Shown one piece after another: positions 24,291 through 36,222 of a DNA stretch of 64,000 nt. A model generated the notes under the pieces. That model saw only the letters and a program-made list of their open reading frames with translations, ran no database searches and was not told where the DNA came from. The position numbers and the translations under genes are program-made. The stretch comes from Syncephalastrum monosporum B8922 (Eukaryota > Mucoromycota > Mucoromycetes > Mucorales > Syncephalastraceae), in the NCBI GenBank assembly GCA_000697355.1, contig JNEN01000793.1, positions 62,001 to 126,000 of the forward strand, written 5' to 3'. Position 1 is the first letter of the stretch, and every line of letters begins with the position of its first letter.

Positions 24291-26560
24291 TCAGTTCTTC
24301 ATGTCCAGGATCACAACCTAAAAGACCAATGTCAAAACGGATTGTCATGGGTTTGGTGTAACATCGTACCTGCTTATTAGAAGTGCATGCTGCCAATTTT
24401 TCGCCCGTCTTGTTGAAATGAACTTCAAAGATACCGCCGTTGGCTTTAAATGTTTTCTGCAGTGTACCGTCCTAAAAATAACACCGTTTTGCGCATACGG
24501 TCAATTTCTGAGAGCTGAAAGAAATACTTTTTTACGTGTACCTTGGTGCTCCACACGTTCAAAACCTCGTCAAAGCTGCCGGTGGCCAAAAGACGTGCGT
24601 CTGGGCTGAACGACGTCGAGTAGACCGCCTCCGAATGGTTCTCGAGGACGTGCAGGCACGTACCGGTCAGGGCGTCCCATAAACGGACGGTGGCATCAAA
24701 GGAAGCGGTCGCCAATATCCGCGGTCCGTTCTCTGACAACGCGCAGGGCGCCCATTGTAATGTGTAGATCTGCAGGCGGTGTCCTTGGATTTCTTGGATG
24801 GGTTGCTCTGAGGAGAGCGACCAGATCTTGGTCGTCATGTCATCAGAGCAGGACGCAAGGTATTGCCCGGTCGGGTCCCACCGTACCGCATTTACTTCGT
24901 CCTACACATCCTGCGTAAAGAACAAACTCTAATTCGCCCAGCATCTCCCTCTCTTTACTAACCTCGTGTCCTGACCACTTCATCAATGGCTTCTCTTGAC
25001 CCACCCGGCAGACATAGATGGTCCTATCGGACGAGCACGACGCAAAGGTTCGGCTGTCCATCCAGTCGACGTCGAGAATCGCCACTGTATACAAACATGT
25101 TCAGTCATGGCTTGTGTGTCTGCCGTTCGATGACTTACGCGAATGCAGTTCAAAGTGCTGTTTCATTTCGCCTGTCTCGGGATCCCAGACCACGGTGGAC
25201 GCATCTGCGCTGCCGCTCAGAATCAAGTTACCCTCTCGGTTCCATTTTAAGGAAAAGATGGGACCTTTGTGTTGTGCCATGACAAAACGCAGTTCGCCTA
25301 ATTGAAGCGGATGAGACGGGATCATCCCTCCAGAATCATGACGGACGTACCTGACTGTGTCCAGATCCTAGCCTGTCCATCGTAGGAGCCGGTTGCGAGC
25401 AGCGTGCCAGACGGATTCCAGTCGAGGGTGGTGACGTCCTTGTTATCGTTCAGGTTGGGCAGATGATTCAACACAATCGGCTCTGGTACGTCCTCGTTGT
25501 TATTTGGGCCCTGCCATAAACGAGCGGTCGCATCGCCAGAGCTAGGAATACCATAAGCACTGATAGAAATGTGTACGCGTATTCATGATTCACTCCCTAC
25601 CCTGATGCTAATAGTAGTGACTGGACGGGGTTCCACGAACATGAAAACACCTCGCTTTTATGACCCTTGAGGACCAAGACATCGTTTGCATTTACGACCT
25701 TGTGTGCGTTGGGATGGTCGGCTGCCTGCATTTCCACTGGGAGCAATAAAATGAGGAATTAAGGTGTGAGGTGACACACAGCAAGAGGAAGGGGAGACAA
25801 ATGCCGCGTACGAGCATGCGCGTTGCAGTATCGAAAAGGAAATAAAAAAAAAGGAAATTATTGAACGAAACGTACCATCTGCCTCGCCTTCTTCTTTGAT
25901 GGTGTATCCGTTGCCGAGGCTATCAGACGCCGTTTTCGTCGTATTGGCGGTAGAAGATGAGGACGCGGCCGCTGCTGCTGCTGCCGCTGCCGCTGCTGCT
26001 GCCGCCGCGGCATCGGCGTTGCTATTGTTGTCGTCTGTGGTGGTGTTGGTGGTAGTGGGGGCGGGTTCGTCTACTTCCATGGATGCCTCTCGTCGTACTC
26101 GTTTTTCGCGTTCTTTCTGTGCCTTTTCTTTCCGCTGGCGTTTTGCACTGGGTGTGGGGGAAGGTCGCGCGTCAGTGAAGGTTTTGCCCGTCAGCTCGCA
26201 GTGATGAGGCTCCAAGAGCGAGAAGGGCACGCTGCACTCCATCAGCTCGCCATCCTAGCAAGAAAGGTAAGGTCAGGCGGGGCCGAGACACGGACGCACA
26301 CGTACTTGGTTCATGTGAGCCTCGATGTCCATAAACTGGAGGCCCTTATGGATAATGTTGATGAGAGCGCCGGGCTGGATCTCTGTGTCGCGATAGGCTG
26401 AATTCTGTATCTGTGCTTCATGCTGGAAGGCAAAGGACGAATGGCGGAAACCTATTGAATGCCTCAGTCCTCCTGGTCGTTATACGGGTGAATAGAAGCT
26501 ACCTGACTCCTGCAGGTATTTATAGACGATAATGTTCACTTGTTCACTCGTGAGTGTCAT
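24291..26560 (-). CDS. TBL1/SIF2-like LisH-WD40 corepressor subunit
   Basis: A nuclear WD40 protein of the TBL1X/TBLR1/Sif2 family, a subunit of SMRT/N-CoR-HDAC3 in animals and of Set3C in yeast. The N-terminal LisH motif reads SEQVNIIVYKYLQESGFRHS, followed by the F-box-like segment SAYRDTEIQPGALINIIHKG. A disordered linker holds a 16-18 residue polyalanine run encoded by mixed GCN codons (25970-26010). Then come about eight WD40 repeats, for example LKGHKSEVFSCSWNP, LATGSYDGQARIW, GPIFSLKWNREGNLILSGSA, DDMTTKIW and LATGSFDEVLNVWSTK. The end is KLAACTSNKQVVILDMKN (stop 24291). Domain order and sequence make the family call firm. Confidence 0.95.
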
Positions 26561-27277
26561 TGAGTGAACCAGTAAAGAGGATTTGTTCGCAAGGCGTTCA
26601 ACAAGTCACAATGTCTTGAATAAGAAAATCGGTCTTTCATTTGACCTGCACCGCTGCTGCTATGTCGCTCGTCACTCTCATATTATTATTCTTCCCCTCC
26701 ATCGCTGCCGTCTTGTTTTTTATCACAGCATTCCCTGTCTTACAAATTGCATCCGATATGTCTGTGGGCCGGCTATGAAAAGTGATACCATTCTTATCGC
26801 ACGGTGCAAATACTGTATATCTTTTCATACAACGACACGCTTTCTTTTTTTCTTGTTAAAACCCAGTTATGGTTAGTACGCATCTCCACACCATGTTTTG
26901 ATCAATGCATCATAGTAGCGTTGGTTTCATCGCGTGAGAACCATCCGATACCATGGCTTGGCTAGTGTGCTCGTCTTGTTTCTTCGTACACGCGCGTGGG
27001 GTCACCTGACCGTGGCAGACATGGTATCGCAGAGCTTGATTACATCATCGTGTACGTAAAAAATGATTCACGGCTGAACGGTATCGAAATAGAAAGAGTC
27101 GATCATCTACTGCCTTGTCTTACGTTAGCTAATTGAAGTACTCCATGGTTTTCGTTCATGGTCATCGTGTTCGCGTAGTGTTTATTCTGGAGTAGAAAAC
27201 GTAGCGTGTATAAAACGGTGTACAATGTATCTGGAGGAGAGGGTTCGATAAGAGAAAGCACGTATCCTTGTGGTTTT
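26561..27277. other. Intergenic, TBL1 promoter and ML-gene 3' flank
   Basis: 717 bp between two minus-strand genes. An imperfect palindrome, GTTCACTC...GAGTGAAC (26540-26570), overlaps the TBL1 start. Short open frames on both strands have no family character. No RNA gene was recognised. Confidence 0.5.
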
Positions 27278-27974
27278 CTACGTGCGGTGGAATTCAACTC
27301 GGGCATTAAGACAAGTCACTTCCTTGTCCTCGGGCGTAAGCACAACAGCATGAACAGAGTATTTTCCCTACAGAGAGCACATAATCATTTAGCGATGGTC
27401 GTGACTTTAGGCGATGGTAACTTACGGGAGCTGTGGATGAAAGAAAGAGGACGCGAAGGCGAAGAAATGCCAGGGTGAGTTTTTCTTTGTCAGATAATAC
27501 GCATGTCGTGTAACTTACGAATCTCTTTGGGTAAATCGACGCTCTTGGTCAGCTCGAGAGGACCAGCAGGAATAGGGCACTCTTCATCGATGTTCTTGAT
27601 TTCCTTACAGAGGTCAAACTTCTTCTTGATCAACTGAACCACGCCAAACTTGACGGTGACTTCGGCCACCGTGCCCTCTGGCACTTCCTCGCTCAGTACA
27701 CCCTTGAAGTCGATGGTCAGCGTCTCGCCCTTCTGCGGCGGATCCGGGTTCAAGTTGATATAGTCAATCCTAAAACCGCCGTCAGTCATTGAAGCGACAT
27801 GTCATACACCACTACTTACTCCAAGAGGTCATCGGCTTTGCTGCACTCGGTTATCAGATCCGTGGAAGTGCTAAAGACGTCATTCTGGTCTTGAATGACA
27901 AATGACGAGTCAAATGCACGAGCGAGAAGCGCGGAGAACAACAAGGCGAGCGTGGTAATGAAAAGGTTCTTCAT
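27278..27974 (-). CDS. Secreted ML-domain (NPC2/PG-PI transfer-like) protein with 5-nt microexon
   Basis: A small secreted or vacuolar lipid-binding protein of the MD-2-related lipid-recognition family, close to fungal NPC2/phosphatidylglycerol-phosphatidylinositol transfer proteins. Four exons (27820-27974, 27519-27769, 27426-27430, 27278-27367) give 166 residues. The N-terminus MKNLFITTLALLFSALLARA is a clear signal peptide. Conserved ML features are DYINLNPDPPQKGETLTIDF, VKFGVVQLIKKKFDLCKEI, ECPIPAGPLELTKSVDLP, then KEIPPGKYSVHA and the terminal DKEVTCLNARVEFHRT; the cysteines are at family positions. The diagnostic PPG turn is only restored if the 5-nt exon CTCCC is used, which makes the model compelling. 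The gene is divergent from THADA, with 170 bp between starts. Confidence 0.92.
27426..27430 (-). other. Five-nucleotide microexon of the ML gene
   Basis: CTCCC lies between the acceptor CATCCACAG (27431-27439) and the donor GTAAG (27421-27425), with flanking introns of 88 and 58 nt. It completes one proline codon and adds another, giving KEI-PP-GKYSV. Skipping it destroys the reading frame of the last 30 codons. Confidence 0.85.
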
Positions 27975-28144
27975 GATAGGAAATGATAACAGTAAGAAGA
28001 AGAAGAGAAAAGAAGGCGGGTGCAGCGGTCCTGCACTCAGTCGTCGTTCGGGGTTGGAATTGTTGGATCAGCTGACTTGCTGCCTGATTTGCCTTTTTGA
28101 GAAGACAACCCTTTCTTTTCTCGAGTGGCTTACCTCCATTCAGC
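27975..28144. promoter_or_regulatory. 170-bp divergent promoter, ML gene and THADA homologue
   Basis: Two ATGs face away from each other with 170 bp between them, so both promoters and both leaders must share this sequence. No TATA box is obvious. The half next to the ML gene is A/G-rich on the plus strand. Confidence 0.55.
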
Positions 28145-31100
28145 ATGGGCAAGGCCAAGAAAGCAGAACGGGAAGCGCTGCCACTGCAGTTCCCTCAGTC
28201 GGTGCTGGACCAATGGCGGGCTATTGTTTGTAATCAGCCTCAGTACAAAGCGACGCCTCTCGGAGAGACCGTGGCTGCGTTGGCGGACTCGAGCACGCAG
28301 TCTTGGGACCAGCAAGTCGGCTTGTTGCGCAAAGCAGGTATTTATTATGCAAGCCGATCCTCCCCGCGATGGTCTCATTCTAGTCTAGGGAAACTGTTGC
28401 CCGAGAACAAAACGCCTGTCGCCCAGGAAACGGGCCTGGTGGAGGCGATCGCTGTGCCTTTTGTCTGCTACGGCTACCTCGGCTGCCCCGAAACGCCCAC
28501 GCGACGCCTCTTTTTACCGCTCATCAATCAACTCGCTACTTTCGACCTAGCCGACCGTTTTGTCGCCATCTATCGCGACTATATCTCCTCTCAGAACCCG
28601 CTGTTTGGCGACCACACTTACACCCAGCGCGCGACCTCAATCCGGTCGCTCCTTGACTTCCCGGTCGGACAGGACGTGCTGTCGCGTCTCTGGAAAGAAA
28701 CAATGGTCTACTTGATCGAATCCCTCGACGCTACTTGCAACCATCTGAAAGCCACTGACGTCGACACGACCACAGATTCGCCGATGGTGCGCAATACGCT
28801 CACTGCTGCCAAAACGACACGTGATATACAGCAGCTCACCAAGTCCATTTTGACCCTCCTTGCACGCGATCCAGACCAGGCACGCGCCCTCTTTCCGTTG
28901 GAGCGCATCCAAGCCAATGCAGAGGCGATTCATACGAAGCGTCTCGTTGCGGCTCTCTTTGATATCTGTACCGAGACCGACATCTACACTAAGGACTGTT
29001 GTCAGACAGCCGGCATGGCTCTGGCGTCTTTGCTGGACACGATTCAGGACCCTTGCCTTGCACGTGACCTTGTCGTGGGCTGGTTCTTTTCATCCAACTT
29101 GCCTGCCTCGGTAAAGGCTGCATCCGACGTAGTGGGTGTTCCTAGTCCCAAATTGACCCAGAAGCGCGGCTGGGTAGATCGTTCAGTGCCAATGCTTGCG
29201 GTCGTGAGGGGCCTCGTCTCTTCCTTGAAAAAGCAAGTTTTGCTTGAGCCGATTCCCTCCAATATTGAACTTAGCAGTCTGCCCCTCGAAAGGTACAGAC
29301 GCCGCCTTTTGCCAGTACGTTTACTGATCTATTTTGCCCTCTAGTCAGCGGTCCTATGGCAGCTTGCAAGAAGTACTCTTTTACTGCTTGGACTATTTCT
29401 GCCGGTCCAGTGATATCCATCCCCCCTCCAAGGTCATGGCCTTTGAGTCGATGGCCATGTGGCTCACGAGCTGGAAGAGCTTTCTTTTGGCGGACCCGAG
29501 CGACCCCACCTGTCTCCAATGTCTCTCGACTCTCTTTGTTCCTGCCACGACCGACCGACTCTTGCACTATGTGTGGAACCATTGGGATGATCCGATCGAT
29601 GCTATCCAGTACAGGGTAAAAGAAGAAGTCTCCTCGAGTGAAACTTGGGCCCACAGAGCGTGTTGAAATTAGGTCAGAACGATCTTTGAGGCGACTCTGG
29701 ATCTGCTGGAAATCAAGGCAGACATTGAAAAGGACCAGGCGACATATGATACCTACATTGGCAAGCTCCTGCGTACCCTGCTGGACATGGACTGGCATCA
29801 AAAGGTATGCATCCATGTGCGATTGCCATGGGTTATTAATTCTTTTGCTCTAGGTTAAATACCCGCTTCTGAGCATCCTAGTTCCTAAGCTGGGTACGGC
29901 CATCTTTCTCAGACAAGAGCCTCATTTCGTGCGCAAGTGTCTAGTCGCGATGGACAGCTTGAACCTTTCACCTCAGGTCACGACGGTTGTCCTCGCCTTC
30001 CTTTACAAGGCCGCGGATGAGATCTGCCCAGGCTGCGTCGCGCATAAGGGTAAAAATGCACGTATGCAAAAAGCAAACGAGGTAAGTGATATAATACCCT
30101 CGACGTGTCTCAGTTTCTTAAGTTCATGGAATAGGCGCAAGTCCAGCAATGGATCGACGTATGGAAGAACGCCGCACTGACTTGCTTGTCATCCTCAAGC
30201 GAGCTGATGCGCCGCAACGTCAGCAGCTTCATCTTGCCTCCGCTTTTCCAGTTTTGTCCTGAGAGTTTTTGGAGCCTAGCGCAAGCTCTGAGCGTCCAAA
30301 ACCAAAATCAGGGCGATGCAGTCGATGTGCGCTACCGTTTGCATGCGTTTGTGGCTGTTGCCAAGGTGGGACGCAGTCTGGATATCGTCGAGGGCGATGC
30401 CTATGACCAAGGTGAGTTGCGCCAAGCTTTGTGGCAATTTGGCTCATTCTATCGTACCGTATAGACGAGTCATCATCCAAGCCGTTCACGCTCTCGACCT
30501 CGATGCTGAAGCTCGCTATCCATCACTTTGACCCTCAAGTAAGACTGGATGTGTTGGAGCTGCTGTGCGAGTCGCGCAAGACGACTGCACCCGTGACGCG
30601 CACTGAGCTCGACCTGGTCCAATTGTTTTTGCCCCTCAACATGAGCTGCACGCTGCCTGACTTTCGCCAGCGTCTGTGCACCTACATTAGCCGCCTTTGC
30701 GTGCGTCTGAAGGCTAGTCTTTACGCCCTGTACCGCACCCAAAAGAGTCGAAAGCTCTACCTCGAGCGGGGCATGGAGAAATCACCTGAAGCAGCCCAGG
30801 CGGCTGCGGCCGAGATCGATGCGATTCAACACTCGCTGGACTACAGCATCCGTTTTCTGTTTTGGCTGTATGAGCACACTATGACCTCGCTCTATCCGGG
30901 CTCGTCGTTCCAGCGCATCTCGACTGCTCTGCGTCTGTTCAACACACTCGTCAAGGTGTTTGAGGAAGATGACAAGCAGACGCCGTCGGCTGACTTGCCC
31001 TTCCGGCTACCCATCTATTCGGCACGGAGTGCCAAGCTGCTCGTGGACACGCTCGGTAACCCGTACGATTTCAATCGAGCTGAAGCGTTTGCCATTCTCT

Positions 31101-34100
31101 GCAGCTTCCCCGCTGCCCTGCCCGGCATTGACTCGTTTGAGAATGCGCAAAAGCTGCTCTGGTCCAGTCTGACCAAGGTGACAAGCACGCGTGCAGGCGA
31201 GAGTGAGAGTGGCGCCATGCTTTTCCGTCTCGTGTTCTCCAAATATGTTGTTGGCCTAGGCTACAGCTTAAATCCCGACAAGACGCGCTCGGACACGGAA
31301 AAGATTGAACAGGATCACACCGTTGCAGCAGGTAAAAGGTTAAATAAGGCGATAATGATATGTTTAAGCTAACAACCATATCCTAGTCGCTTTCACACAG
31401 AAGCTGCTCGACCTGCTTGAGAAGCAAATGGCTATCGCCAGAGAAAATCTCCTCCTCGCCGCGCAACATTATCCTTTGCACGGCACCTTCTTGGCACTGC
31501 AGTAAGTTTGTATTTTCTGCTTGCAATCTGTGCTGAGTTTCTTGTGCGATAGATATGTTTTTGAGGAAATCGACCGTTCGACCAACTTGGTCCTTGCGGA
31601 TGTTACTGCCTGGCGGTCACTGTACACGCGTGCCTTCACGGATATTCATGCCGTACGCGACATTGTGGGCGAGGTGTTGTGTGATCAAGCGCCTGAGGGT
31701 AACATGCCTTCCTCTGTGCGCGAAGCTGACGAGATGGGTGAAAACGAGGACCTGGACAGCGGTGAGTTTGGACCAGCCTATCAGATCATCTTGAGCTGCT
31801 GCTGGCGTGCAGTCAAGGAGGCCAGTGCTTTGTTAGAAACGCTGGTTTCCAAGGCACCTATCGGCGGCGCAGGTAGTGTAAGTATAGCAAACCTAGTAAG
31901 ATGATATTTGTCTGACACGGAAAGTAGATCTTGGTCGAGACAGAGGATGTGGTCAAGAGCGGAGAGCTCCTGCGTCAGCTGTTGACGACCGTACGCCATC
32001 GGGGTGCCTTTTCGGCCGTGTACCCGGCTTATGTCTCGCTCAATGTCAACCTGCTTCAGTCGCGCGACAACACCCTCGCCAAACTGCCCGTGGATTGGTT
32101 ACAGGTAGGTTCTTGACAGACATAAAAAAAAAACTGCCTGCTCATACCGCGTCTTAGGCCGACCTGGAGAGCCTCGTGTGCAGCAATGTCTCGATCACGC
32201 GTCGCAGTGCGGGTCTGCCTCTCTGTATCCTGGCTGTGGTGGGGTCCGAGAAATCGACCCGCAAGCCGCTCCTGGACAAGACCATGAAGCGTTTGTTTGA
32301 TATCGCCGAGACCATTCCCCCAGTTGACGCCGACCAGCGCATTGACTTACCCCAGGTGCACGCCTATAACGTCCTGCGCACCATCTTTATGGATGCGAAG
32401 CTGGCCGAACGCGTACTCGAGTACGCCGCCCAGGGTTTCTCGCTCGCCATCTCTGGTTTCTCATCCAACAGGTAATGGAAAAGCGTGCAGCTTCATCTCT
32501 TACAGAGACACTGACCTATCTAAAGCTGGGCCATCCGTAACTGCGCAGTCATGCTTTTCTCCACCCTGCTGCAGCGTACCTTTGGCGCCAAAAAGACGCG
32601 AGACGAGCACAGTAACGTGAACAAGTTGACAGGACGCGAATTCTTTACACGTTATCCTCGTCTACATCCTTATTTGCTGCAGGAGCTCAAGACGGGTGTG
32701 GATCAGCTCCTGAGCTCGAATGGGGTAATTCATAGAATGCGACGCGGGGAGCCGAGACATACTGAACTGTGTTTAGGGTGATATCCATCCGGGTCTCTAC
32801 CCCATCTTGACCCTTCTCTCGCGCCTGCATCCCTCCGTGATGGATGGTACGGACAATGTACTGGCCATGTCTGCGTTTGCTCCTCATGTTATGGCCTGCT
32901 CCAGGACGTCCATTTACAAGGTATGAGGAAAAATTGTAAAATATTTGATTCTGACAGGATATAGACCCGTGAAATGACGGCGCGCGCGCTTGTTCCCCTG
33001 ATTACCTCGAACGACCTTACCTCGACGGTGGTGGATATTCTCAGGTTCCCTACGGATGCCTCTCAAAACGAGATTCACGGTCGTCTCCTCCAGGTGCAGT
33101 TTCTCTTACGCGGCCATTTGTACAACCCCAGCCTGCGTGAGCCTCTCATCGAGTTTGGCAAACGCGTACCGTCCCTGCTTGAGGCGATCCTAGTCGAGGC
33201 GGCATCTGGCAAGTTTAGTAACATGACGTACGCCCTCCTGCTTGACCTGGTGAGCGAATTCTTCTTCGATGGCGCGTGGCTGACGGTCGAGCGCGACAAC
33301 AGCATAATGAAAGGTGCATGAAACGACCCTGCGTGTATGAGTCTATTCTAATCTTATTGACGTATAGTTCTGCAAGATCTGACGCCCGTCTTTGAGTCCC
33401 TTCGACGCACGGCATGGCAGACATGCATCGGAGGCGTCCTCCTTGATACACCGTCCCTGGTGGGTGCCTACTTAGTGCGCACATCCATGGCGCGGATCGT
33501 TTTGCAGGGCTCGCTCCAGGGGCTCGCATTTGCTGAGAAGCTTGCCGACGTATTATTTTTATTGGATGATGCCGACTATGAAGTGCGACTCGAAACCATG
33601 AAACGCCTGGAGAAACACTTTTCTAGCAAGATCGAGCGCAGTGTCGAAGAGACCGAAGCGTACGTCTCCCGCGATATCTTTTCACAGCGTATCTCACCCC
33701 AATCCATATAGCCTCCATTATGTCCGCAAAAACCTGTTGCTCAAGACGTACGAGGGCGAGAGCAACCAGGAGTGCTTTGTTTTTGCCGCCCGTTTCCTCC
33801 TCACCTTCACAGCCTCGGGCGCTGCCCTGTTCGAGGAAGGCGAGATGGCTTTTACGCATCAGGACTATTGGAACCGGCTCGTGGAGCAGTTTGGCTCGGT
33901 TCACTCTCAGTCTGTGTCTGATGCTGTGCTGCCGCTGTTGGGTGCTCTGCTGACTGAGGTCATGAAAACATCAGATGCGGCCTTCTCTGCGCAGTGCTTG
34001 GATATGTGGACCCACCACGTCATCCAGTGCAGTGTCCCCTCTTCGGTAAACGCACATAACGTGCACAGAGATATGTATCTCATGCTACTACTTAGGAATT

Positions 34101-35075
34101 GCCACTTCGCGAGTCAGCTGTGGAGTCGATCCGGTACATGGCCAACACCGTGTTTTCTACGCATCAAGACCCGCACCTTCAAAAGTCACAAAACACCATG
34201 AAACTCTGTATCGCACAGCTCCTTCAAGATGATGATATTGATATTCGTGATATGATGGCCGAAAGCGTCAGCAATGCCCTGGGTCTTTCTGTAAGTGCTT
34301 CCTGGTTCTGTTACATGATGAATCACTTACCCTACTTAGATCACGGTTCATCCCGAGCGTGCGTTGGAGTTGATCTATCAGCATTTGATCAAGCATACCG
34401 TTGAGTATAACGAGCTCCGTCAGGCACTTCTGCAGCAATTGCTCTCGGAACGAGACCTCGACGCCGTCTATGACGAAGAACTCGCCACCGTCAAGCCCTT
34501 GTTTGCAAAGGAGAACCCCAATATCTTCAAGGAAGATCTGGTCGATACACAGTGGTTGTACCTCGCGCTTGACAAACTTTGCGACGATAGCTGTATTACC
34601 TTGCTCAAGCCGGCAGGCTTGCACAGCGCCAAGCAAGTAAGCAGGCTATTGAAGAAGACGTCTCAATTGGTAAGACAGAGTCCTTTACTGGTAAAAGATG
34701 CTGATAAAATGCAGTCGATGATCCACGGTCCCTACGGTGTCACTTCACGGCCTGGTATCTTTATCGCGGCTTATGCGAATATCATGGCGGCCACCCTTTT
34801 GTTCAGCTATGCGAGCGAGGATGCAGATATCACCGAAGCTGGTCAAGGTAAGAGGGATAAAAAGACCGTATTTTTCTTGGATATCTGACGTAGGAAAAAT
34901 AGAACTCTCGCGTATTATTGACGAGGTGCAAGACAGTGCTGTGCACCCCGTACTTTGGCAAATTATCTGCGGCCGTGAAGGCTTGTCCTCGAAATTGGAT
35001 GGTTATCTTGCTCGCTGTGGCAAGTCAAATCACGGAAGCTTGTTCCTCATCACCCCTGATGCTCGCAAAGCATAG
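28145..35075 (+). CDS. THADA/TRM732-like protein (DUF2428)
   Basis: A very large HEAT/ARM-repeat protein of the THADA family. Yeast Trm732 partners Trm7 to 2'-O-methylate position 32 of tRNA. The start is MGKAKKAEREALPLQF (28145). About 20 short introns interrupt it, and the joined product is roughly 1,900 residues, within the family's usual size. The DUF2428 core is visible near 32450-32700: SGFSSNSWAIRNCAVMLFST, LLQRTFGAKKTRDEHS and LTGREFFTRYPRLHPYLLQE. Helical-repeat segments dominate the rest, for example LLDFPVGQDVLSRLWKETM, HFDPQVRLDVLELLCESRK and DADYEVRLETMKRLEKHFSS. It ends FLITPDARKA. No catalytic motif is expected, because the family is a scaffold. Assignment by the DUF2428 block is firm; the tRNA role is inferred from yeast. 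Confidence 0.9.
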
Positions 35076-35191
35076 AAAAATCAAACATATGATACATCAT
35101 TACATAGACAGTTAAAAAAAGTTTATACCGTTGTCCCTGTCCATGACTGTGAGAATCTTTTTTGCTTTATTATGCGTATGCGAAGATGACT

Positions 35192-36088
35192 TTATGGGAT
35201 CAGAGGCAAATAAGTGGGTGTCTTGGCCTTGTATGCGTTCCATTCGTCCCCAAAGAAACGCAAGAGGGTGTACTCTTCATATCGAATGCGGTCAGAGAAG
35301 AAACGATAGAGCCAAAAGATGGACAGGCCGAGGCAGATGGGGTTGAGCAGCAAGAATTGCACGCCGACGGCCCACCAGTAGAAGCCAAAGTAGGAGGGGT
35401 GTCGCATGATGCTGTAGATGCCGTGTGTAACCAGGACATGATCATGCTCCTTTGCGTCCACAATATGATGCGAAAAGTTGTGTCGTGCTGAAAACATTGC
35501 AGTAGTTCGACAGGTCTGGCCCACCAAAATCAAAAACAGGCCTAGGGATTTCTTTGTTAATGGATAATTGGTCACTCAATAAGCTGACTTACCAATCCAG
35601 TTGATCCAGCCGAACGAGTTCCAGGAAGTGGGGAAGAGCCAGTATTCGACGAGAAACTCGAGCAGGCCAACGGCATGGGCGAGATGATATTGAGAGCTGT
35701 GATTGATAAGGAACGCTATGGGATAGTCTAATAAGTCATCAAAGACGCATTGGATGATCCTATTACTTTACTTACAATCAAGCGATAATTTATGGGGGTT
35801 GAAAAGGGCAGTGGCAAGGTACTCCAGAAAGTGGAAGACGGCGAGGGAGGCGATAAAGAAGCCGAACTGCTTTGCGTCGACGCAGGTCAGGGTATAAAAT
35901 AAGCCAGCGCCGAACACGCCACCGAGCAAGAAGCCGTACGTTGCAATGTTCTGAGGCGTGTTTTCTCCATCGAACCAGTGGATCTTGCCATCCCGCGACC
36001 GTTCGTGCAATTCTCTGTACCGATGCATAGAAGCCACATCAGTGCGATCGACATCGCGGGTCAGGCGTATCGTACCACCGCCTGCCAT
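35192..36088 (-). CDS. STE14: Protein-S-isoprenylcysteine O-methyltransferase (STE14/ICMT)
   Basis: An ER membrane enzyme that methyl-esterifies the C-terminal isoprenylcysteine of CaaX proteins such as Ras and mating pheromone, using SAM. It starts MAGGGTIRLTRDVDRTD at 36088. Several hydrophobic helices follow: FGAGLFYTLTCV, FGFFIASLAVFHFLEYLATA and WINWIGLFLILVGQTCRTTA. The C-terminal catalytic signature is complete: HNFSHH, VLVTHGIYSIMRHPSYFGFY, then RIRYEEYTLLRFFGDEWNAY and TPTYLPLIP. Three short introns join in frame. It is divergent from IST1 with 134 bp between starts. Length (about 260 residues) fits the family. Confidence 0.95.
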
Positions 36089-36222
36089 GACAACAAATAA
36101 AACAATAAAATAGTAGGGAAAAGAGAAGGGGAATTATGCGGCTGCACCTGTCGTCGTATTTTTGAGGCACCTCCTCCGAACACCTTTTTTGCCTTTCTTA
36201 TTGTCCTTTTACTACACGAGAA
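36089..36222. promoter_or_regulatory. 134-bp divergent promoter, STE14 and IST1
   Basis: This short region separates the two start codons and must serve both genes. It is AT-rich near STE14 and pyrimidine-rich near IST1. No TATA box is evident. Confidence 0.5.
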
